The position numbers were made by a program, and so were the translations under genes. From the IMG/VR virus record IMGVR_UViG_3300015371_000089, positions 1 through 40,600 of that record: a stretch of DNA of 40,600 nt; one strand, written 5' to 3'. Below, piece by piece: positions 36,672 through 40,600 of this stretch (positions are counted from its first letter, which is position 1; each line of letters begins with the position of its first letter). The notes below the pieces were generated by a model. That model was not told the DNA's origin. It did not search any database and was given only the letters and a program-made list of their open reading frames with translations. This DNA is from a virus.

Positions 36672-37729
36672 TAGCCGTTCTCCTTGCCCGAGCCCGTCGT
36701 GCTGAGCACGTTCTTGTTGGCGAAGCCGGAACGATTGAAATCGTTCTGGCCCTGATATCCGCCATAGAAGCCGGTCGCGCCGATGACGAGCGGCTTAAAT
36801 AGATCCCCCAGTGCGTTGTACTGCGGCACCGGGGCGATATTGCCGGCGAGCTTGTGCGCCTCGGTCGCCGCCACGTCAGGATCCTCAGTCATATACAGCT
36901 GGTTCTCGGCCTGGTCCTGCGCGCTCTGGATCTGCGTGTTGAGGTCGGACATGCTCTTGTCGATGTCCGATGCCATCTTGTTCTTCGCCTCGCCATATTG
37001 TCCGTAGGCCACCTGGTTGAAGCCTCCACCCTCGGCCGGCACATAGTTGACGCCGCCGACGTCCTTCATGAGGTCTTTCGCTGTCGTGCTGCCGCGCAGG
37101 CCTGCGCGCGAGATGCCATAGAGCGCTTCGTCCAATGCTTTGTTGTAGGTCGTGTTGAGGTTTCTGCCGTACAGGTCGGTGAGGCCGGTCTTGTATTTAT
37201 CCTTGGTCCTGGCGAACGGGTCGTTTTCAAATTCGCCGGTGCCGCGCATTTTAGTGTAGTCCAGGCCCTCGAGTTGGGGGGCCAGCTGCTCCCACGCTGC
37301 GCCAACGGCGCGCAGATGACCCTCCGGGTCGTAGGCAGAATAAGCTGGGCCACCGGGGTTACCGCCGCCGGCGCCTTCATAGCCCAAAGCCACCTTCCAG
37401 CCGGTGTCGCCAATGTCGGACCACCCGCCAGCAGCATTAGCTCCGGGATCAACTTTGTCGGGCGCCTTGCCGGTCCCAGTGTGTGAGCCAGACCAGCCGC
37501 CACTGCTCATGCCCTGCCAAACGCCGCCAGGCGCAAGTCCCGCGACACCTGACAGCTTGGCCGCGGCCGGCGCGGTCTTTTCCTTGCCCTGGAACGTCTC
37601 GGTGATGCTCTTCATGCCCTGCTCGAGCCGCGACTTGCGCAGCTGTTCCTTCGCCTCGGCTTTCGCCGCCTGCTCGCGTTCGAACTGAACCATCTGCGAG
37701 TTTTGCGGCTGCGCGCCTTTTCCACCCAT
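36671..37729 (-). CDS. Virion-associated protein with MGGKG N-terminus
   Basis: About 352 residues from the ATG at 37729 (ATGA overlap; GTG at 37732 possible). It begins MGGKGAQPQNSQ, like its two upstream neighbours. A helix (EREQAAKAEAKEQLRKSRLEQGMK), a Gly-rich linker, and a helical C-terminal half (ARTKDKYKTGLTDLYG..LNTTYNKALDEALYG, then MASDIDKSMSDLNTQIQSAQDQAENQL) follow. This suits an internal or head-tail protein. No family recognised. Confidence 0.65.
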   Translation of the reverse strand: MGGKGAQPQNSQMVQFEREQAAKAEAKEQLRKSRLEQGMKSITETFQGKEKTAPAAAKLSGVAGLAPGGVWQGMSSGGWSGSHTGTGKAPDKVDPGANAAGGWSDIGDTGWKVALGYEGAGGGNPGGPAYSAYDPEGHLRAVGAAWEQLAPQLEGLDYTKMRGTGEFENDPFARTKDKYKTGLTDLYGRNLNTTYNKALDEALYGISRAGLRGSTTAKDLMKDVGGVNYVPAEGGGFNQVAYGQYGEAKNKMASDIDKSMSDLNTQIQSAQDQAENQLYMTEDPDVAATEAHKLAGNIAPVPQYNALGDLFKPLVIGATGFYGGYQGQNDFNRSGFANKNVLSTTGSGKENG

Positions 37730-38073
37730 CACACCTGTCCTTGATATTGTGGCGCTGCCTTCTTGCCTGGCTGTCCCTGCATGCCGCTGACGAGCACGTC
37801 GCCGAGCCCCGAGAGGTCCGTGTTGCTCGCCGGGTAGTTACCGAAACCTGGCGGCGAATAGGGCTGCGTTTCCTTTTGCGCGATCGCCTCGACACCGCTC
37901 TGCTTGCTCGGATCCTCGGTGATCTGCGGCGCCGCCGTCTCGGTCTTTGCCGGCGTCGCGGTCTTCGGCGCGGTGGTCGAGCCGTCAGCATAGGTCCAGC
38001 CGCCGGTGTCCTGCGCTGTCGGCGTGTCCTGGTATTGCTGCCCGCTGCCGCTGTCGCCGCCCTTACCGCCCAT
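37729..38073 (-). CDS. Small MGGKGG paralogue B
   Basis: A 114-residue, low-complexity protein (Gln, Thr, Pro, Gly). It begins MGGKGGDSGSGQQ and contains LSGLGDVLVSGM near residue 90; it ends QYQGQV. These three marks are shared with the next protein upstream (38073-38474). It is linked to both neighbours by ATGA overlaps. Possibly a small virion component expelled with the internal core. Function unknown. Confidence 0.6.
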   Translation of the reverse strand: MGGKGGDSGSGQQYQDTPTAQDTGGWTYADGSTTAPKTATPAKTETAAPQITEDPSKQSGVEAIAQKETQPYSPPGFGNYPASNTDLSGLGDVLVSGMQGQPGKKAAPQYQGQV

Positions 38074-38474
38074 CACACCTGTCCCTGTTGCTTGGTCGTG
38101 TCGGTGTACGGCCCCTGGCCGACGAACGCACCACTGTACGGGTCATATTTCGGCGAGTAGGTCTGCGGGTCCGCCGTCACCCTGGCGGTCTGGTCTGCCA
38201 CCTGTTGCGATCGGCCGGCCGACAGGCCGCTCACCAGGGCGTCACCGAGCCCGGTGAGATTGTCCTTGCCGGCCGTCGTGTCGGTCGTCGTCGTCTTTGT
38301 CTCATCTGCCTTCGCCGGCTCCTCGGTTTTCGGCGCTTCCTTCACCGGCTCGCTCGCCGCGGCCTTCTGCTGCCCCGCTGCGAAGTCTTGCTGCGCCTGA
38401 GCTCGAGCTTGCGCCTGGTAGGCCGCTTCGCTGTTCTGTTGGCTGCTGCCGCTGTCGCCGCCCTTACCGCCCAT
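38073..38474 (-). CDS. Small MGGKGG paralogue A
   Basis: A 133-residue protein beginning MGGKGGDSGSSQQ, with an Ala/Gln-rich helix (AAYQAQARAQAQQDFAAGQQ), a Thr/Lys/Glu-rich linker, LTGLGDALVSGL near residue 77 and a QQGQV end. It has a ribosome site AGGGAGAG before the ATG. Its similarity to paralogue B extends to the DNA around the start, so the two arose by tandem duplication. Function unknown. Confidence 0.6.
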   Translation of the reverse strand: MGGKGGDSGSSQQNSEAAYQAQARAQAQQDFAAGQQKAAASEPVKEAPKTEEPAKADETKTTTTDTTAGKDNLTGLGDALVSGLSAGRSQQVADQTARVTADPQTYSPKYDPYSGAFVGQGPYTDTTKQQGQV

Positions 38475-38991
38475 TGAACTCTCCCTGCGGCTTGCATCTC
38501 ACGAGTATGCCGCAAATCTCGCCGCCAAATTTGTGCTTCAGCATGTTGGTCAAGGTCTTCATCTCGGGTAGCCCGCTCGCGATCGGGAAGTTCATCACCG
38601 CGGCGTCATCTTCCTTCGCAAAGGCGAGCGCCAGGGCGACCAGCTTGCGCCCCAGGTTTGTGCGTCGGTACTGCGGGTGTACGTATGTTTCGTCCATCAC
38701 TCCGATCGGCCTGGTGACATACGCGCTGTCGTAGTGCCAGGAGATCAGCCCGACGAGCTCGTGACCGTCGAACGCCAGGAGGTGCGGCTGCGTCTTGCCA
38801 TCGATCAGCTGGTGCAGGCGGTTGATGGTTTTCTGCTCGTCGTACTGCAGCCAATGCTGCCATGGGGTCGCGTGGAAATAAGCGCCGAATAGCTGCGCAA
38901 TCGCCGGCACGTCCTTGTGCTCGGCAAACCGGATTTCAATGTGCGACGTGTCGATCGACACGCGCCTCAGATTTCTCTGCGCGATATTCAT
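38464..38991 (-). CDS. GNAT-family acetyltransferase-like protein
   Basis: A 175-residue GNAT-fold protein: IEIRFAEHKDVPAIAQLFGAYF at the start, a strand LLAFDGHELVGLISWHY, and the acetyl-CoA loop VHPQYRRTNLGRKLVALALAFAKE near residues 104-126. A later GTG at 38961 with GAGG close by is another possible start. The gene overlaps the gp13-like gene by up to 56 bases. GNAT-like proteins are regularly found beside head-tail genes in podoviruses; whether this one modifies a virion or host protein is unknown. Confidence 0.8.
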   Translation of the reverse strand: MNIAQRNLRRVSIDTSHIEIRFAEHKDVPAIAQLFGAYFHATPWQHWLQYDEQKTINRLHQLIDGKTQPHLLAFDGHELVGLISWHYDSAYVTRPIGVMDETYVHPQYRRTNLGRKLVALALAFAKEDDAAVMNFPIASGLPEMKTLTNMLKHKFGGEICGILVRCKPQGEFNGR

Positions 38992-39445
38992 CAGCTAGCC
39001 ATCTGTACGCGGTGAAGTCTTCTTGCCCCGAGCCCCATTGCTGCAGCACAGCCTCCGGGTAGGCGCCGATGAGCTCGAGGAAACGCTCGACGTCCCGGCG
39101 ATGCGAGAGCGCCATGCACTCGACACGGTGGTAGCCTTGCTGCACCAGGAACGGCAGCACAAAGCGCTTGATGTTTTTCAGGACCGCTGACAGCGCCTTG
39201 CCCCAGTGCCGGGTGCCAAACGCGAACCCCGTGCCGACACCATGGCGCTGCGCCATCATGCCCCACACAGCTTGTGGCATGTAGCCCTCGTCGACCGCGA
39301 CGAAGCAGAACACAGCGTTCTGCATGATGATCGACGGCAGCGCCTCGAGGTCGCAGCCGGTCGCCAGGAGCTCGCGCTTGTCGAGCTCGCGCAGGTTCTC
39401 CAGGACGAACCGGATATCGCGCTCGGTGGGCTTCTCGGCTCTCAT
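38936..39445 (-). CDS. T7 gp13-like (DUF2833) virion assembly protein
   Basis: A 169-residue protein with the pattern that I associate with DUF2833 / T7 gp13: ENLRELDKRELLATG, FCFVAVDEGYMPQAVWGMMA, GTRHWGKALSAVLKNIKRFVLPFL, and VECMALSHRRDVERFLELIGAYPE. The fold is GNAT-like without an evident acetyl-CoA loop. In T7, gp13 is needed to assemble the internal core. The ATG at 39445 overlaps the nozzle stop (ATGA). The order nozzle - gp13 - gp14-like matches T7-like late operons. Confidence 0.75.
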   Translation of the reverse strand: MRAEKPTERDIRFVLENLRELDKRELLATGCDLEALPSIIMQNAVFCFVAVDEGYMPQAVWGMMAQRHGVGTGFAFGTRHWGKALSAVLKNIKRFVLPFLVQQGYHRVECMALSHRRDVERFLELIGAYPEAVLQQWGSGQEDFTAYRWLADEYRAEKSEARVDRHVAH

Positions 39446-40600
39446 CAATCAGCGTCCGCTTTTTCGTAGTGGATCGTGATGTTGGAGATGGTCTTCTTGC
39501 CGAGCGTGCCTGGCGTGTATGGATTGACCTTGCCCGATCGCAGTCGCAGCGAAAAATGCGTGCTGTAGCCCTCCATGGGCCATCGGCCCTGCTCGTAGGT
39601 TGCGCCAGTGAACATGCCGAGATAGCTCTCGCCGTCTCCATCTGGCGAGTTCTCGCTCGGTTCGAAACTCGCATAGACCTCCCAGTCGCCCTCGCACGAC
39701 GCATCGAGGCCCTTTAGTTTTTTCTTGGTGGCCGGGTCGCTGCCGGCGTGAAAAGGGAGAACAACCTCCACCGGGCAGGCGTCATAGAGCTTGGTCGGGT
39801 CGACCGTGTCCTCCATGGAGCCGTAGACCCAGATGTTGTGCTTGTCGTCGCGCAGCACGATGCGGTTCATATGCGTGCAAGCAGCCACGGCGTTGAACGG
39901 CGGACGATACTCCGACCAGGCTGTGATCTTCGGCCCTGGATAAGCGCTCAGCACAAAGATCCGCGAATTGACCACACCTGTCGTGGCGTCGCGCGCGAGC
40001 GGCATGATGATCCACACGCGCCCGGTGACCGGCTGCACGATCGATATCGCCTGGGACAGCGAGTATTCGCCCCACTCCTGGAACAGGCTTTGGATCAGCG
40101 GGTCGATCGGCGAGCCCACGTCGGACACCGATGCTGCCAATGAACTATTTCGAGCCTGGAGTGATCGCACGCCGTCGCCGGCCAGGAACAACACGTCACC
40201 GGATCCGTACTGCAGCACGGAGCGCCAGGCGATCGTGCCGGTGCCGCGCAGCGTGCTGTCGTATTGCATCTTGCTCGGATCGGGATCGATGATCCACAGC
40301 TGCGTGGCGTTTTTGCCCATCACAGCCAATTTGTTGTAATAGACCTCGATCGCGACATTGTTGGTCATGTCGCTGTCTTGCAGGCTGAGGTCGTTGGAAA
40401 AATAACCGGCGGTTTTCACACCGGTCGGCGGTTCAGTCTCCGGGACGTTCTCCCAGGCTTCCGGCTTGCCGACGCAGGAGCTCCCGAGCGAGCTCCCCTC
40501 CACGACAAACATCTTGTCCTTGTAGGTTCGGCAATAGTGACCGTGGATACCGTTGGTGAGCGAGTAGACGAACGGCGGGTCTGGCGGCCATTTGCCGAAA
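39445..40600 (-). CDS. Tail nozzle (T7 gp12-like tubular B) protein, N-terminus off the right edge
   Basis: The frame is open to the last base, so only the C-terminal 384 residues are seen. Beta-propeller-like repeats include CRTYKDKMFVVEGSS, VYYNKLAVMGKNATQLWIIDPDP, LRGTGTIAWRSVLQYGSGDVLFLAGDGVRSLQAR and ASVSDVGSPIDPLIQ. This set is typical of podovirus nozzle proteins, which close the tail tip. The last segment (DWEVYASFEPSE ... FSLRLRSGK) is a beta domain. It identifies the phage as short-tailed and places the missing head and portal genes upstream, beyond the window. Confidence 0.8.
   Translation of the reverse strand, partial: FGKWPPDPPFVYSLTNGIHGHYCRTYKDKMFVVEGSSLGSSCVGKPEAWENVPETEPPTGVKTAGYFSNDLSLQDSDMTNNVAIEVYYNKLAVMGKNATQLWIIDPDPSKMQYDSTLRGTGTIAWRSVLQYGSGDVLFLAGDGVRSLQARNSSLAASVSDVGSPIDPLIQSLFQEWGEYSLSQAISIVQPVTGRVWIIMPLARDATTGVVNSRIFVLSAYPGPKITAWSEYRPPFNAVAACTHMNRIVLRDDKHNIWVYGSMEDTVDPTKLYDACPVEVVLPFHAGSDPATKKKLKGLDASCEGDWEVYASFEPSENSPDGDGESYLGMFTGATYEQGRWPMEGYSTHFSLRLRSGKVNPYTPGTLGKKTISNITIHYEKADAD

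Overview
The window reads as most of a temperate, short-tailed (podovirus-like) phage genome. The C-rich/G-rich coding sequence (I estimate about 63% G+C) and the style of its small proteins suggest a host in the Alphaproteobacteria, most likely Hyphomicrobiales/Rhizobiales. That host call is inference from recognised protein patterns, not from a search. Evidence for a phage: large terminase subunit, T7-gp12-like nozzle, T7-gp13-like and gp14-like virion proteins, very long tail fibre, M15 murein peptidase. Evidence for a temperate life style: P4-type tyrosine integrase with complete catalytic residues, excisionase-like HTH protein, divergent HTH regulators around operator-like palindromes.

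Layout. 1-13,354 (minus): late genes read leftwards, from a 1,763-residue fibre through Ig-like (IPT/TIG) accessory proteins, a second fibre, membrane (possible holin) proteins and a 697-residue virion protein to the terminase, which runs off the left edge. 13,355-18,591 (plus): an early operon of an HTH protein, a Cro/CI-like protein and many small proteins stitched by ATGA/TGATG overlaps, including membrane microproteins of 29-32 residues. 18,640-23,231 (minus): HTH regulator, VRR-NUC nuclease, second PD-(D/E)XK-like nuclease, Cys-rich protein, VapE-type ATPase, and then an iteron-like repeat array that may be the replication origin. 23,232-26,898 (plus): strong promoter/operator region, Gp157-like protein, Acb2/Tad1-like protein, ERF annealing protein, small proteins, excisionase-like protein. 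26,899-28,472: repeat-rich region and integrase. 28,473-30,757 (plus): separate units bounded by terminators and preceded by a repeated GTGCC-N4-GGCAC palindrome, one of which carries a DpdA-like (DNA 7-deazaguanine transglycosylase) gene. 30,771-40,600 (minus): M15 peptidase, internal virion proteins, three linked proteins with a common N-terminus, two GNAT/gp13-like proteins and the nozzle, which runs off the right edge.

The terminase leaves the left edge and the nozzle enters from the right edge on the same strand. On a circular map the two minus-strand late blocks would therefore form one operon, with portal, scaffold, capsid and tail adaptor in the unseen gap. Replication and recombination appear to combine VapE ATPase, iterons, two nucleases, Gp157 and ERF. 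The points most worth following are the DpdA-like gene with its palindrome-controlled module, the Acb2/Tad1-like candidate anti-defence protein, the iteron array, and the duplicated SPRY/cadherin fibre.
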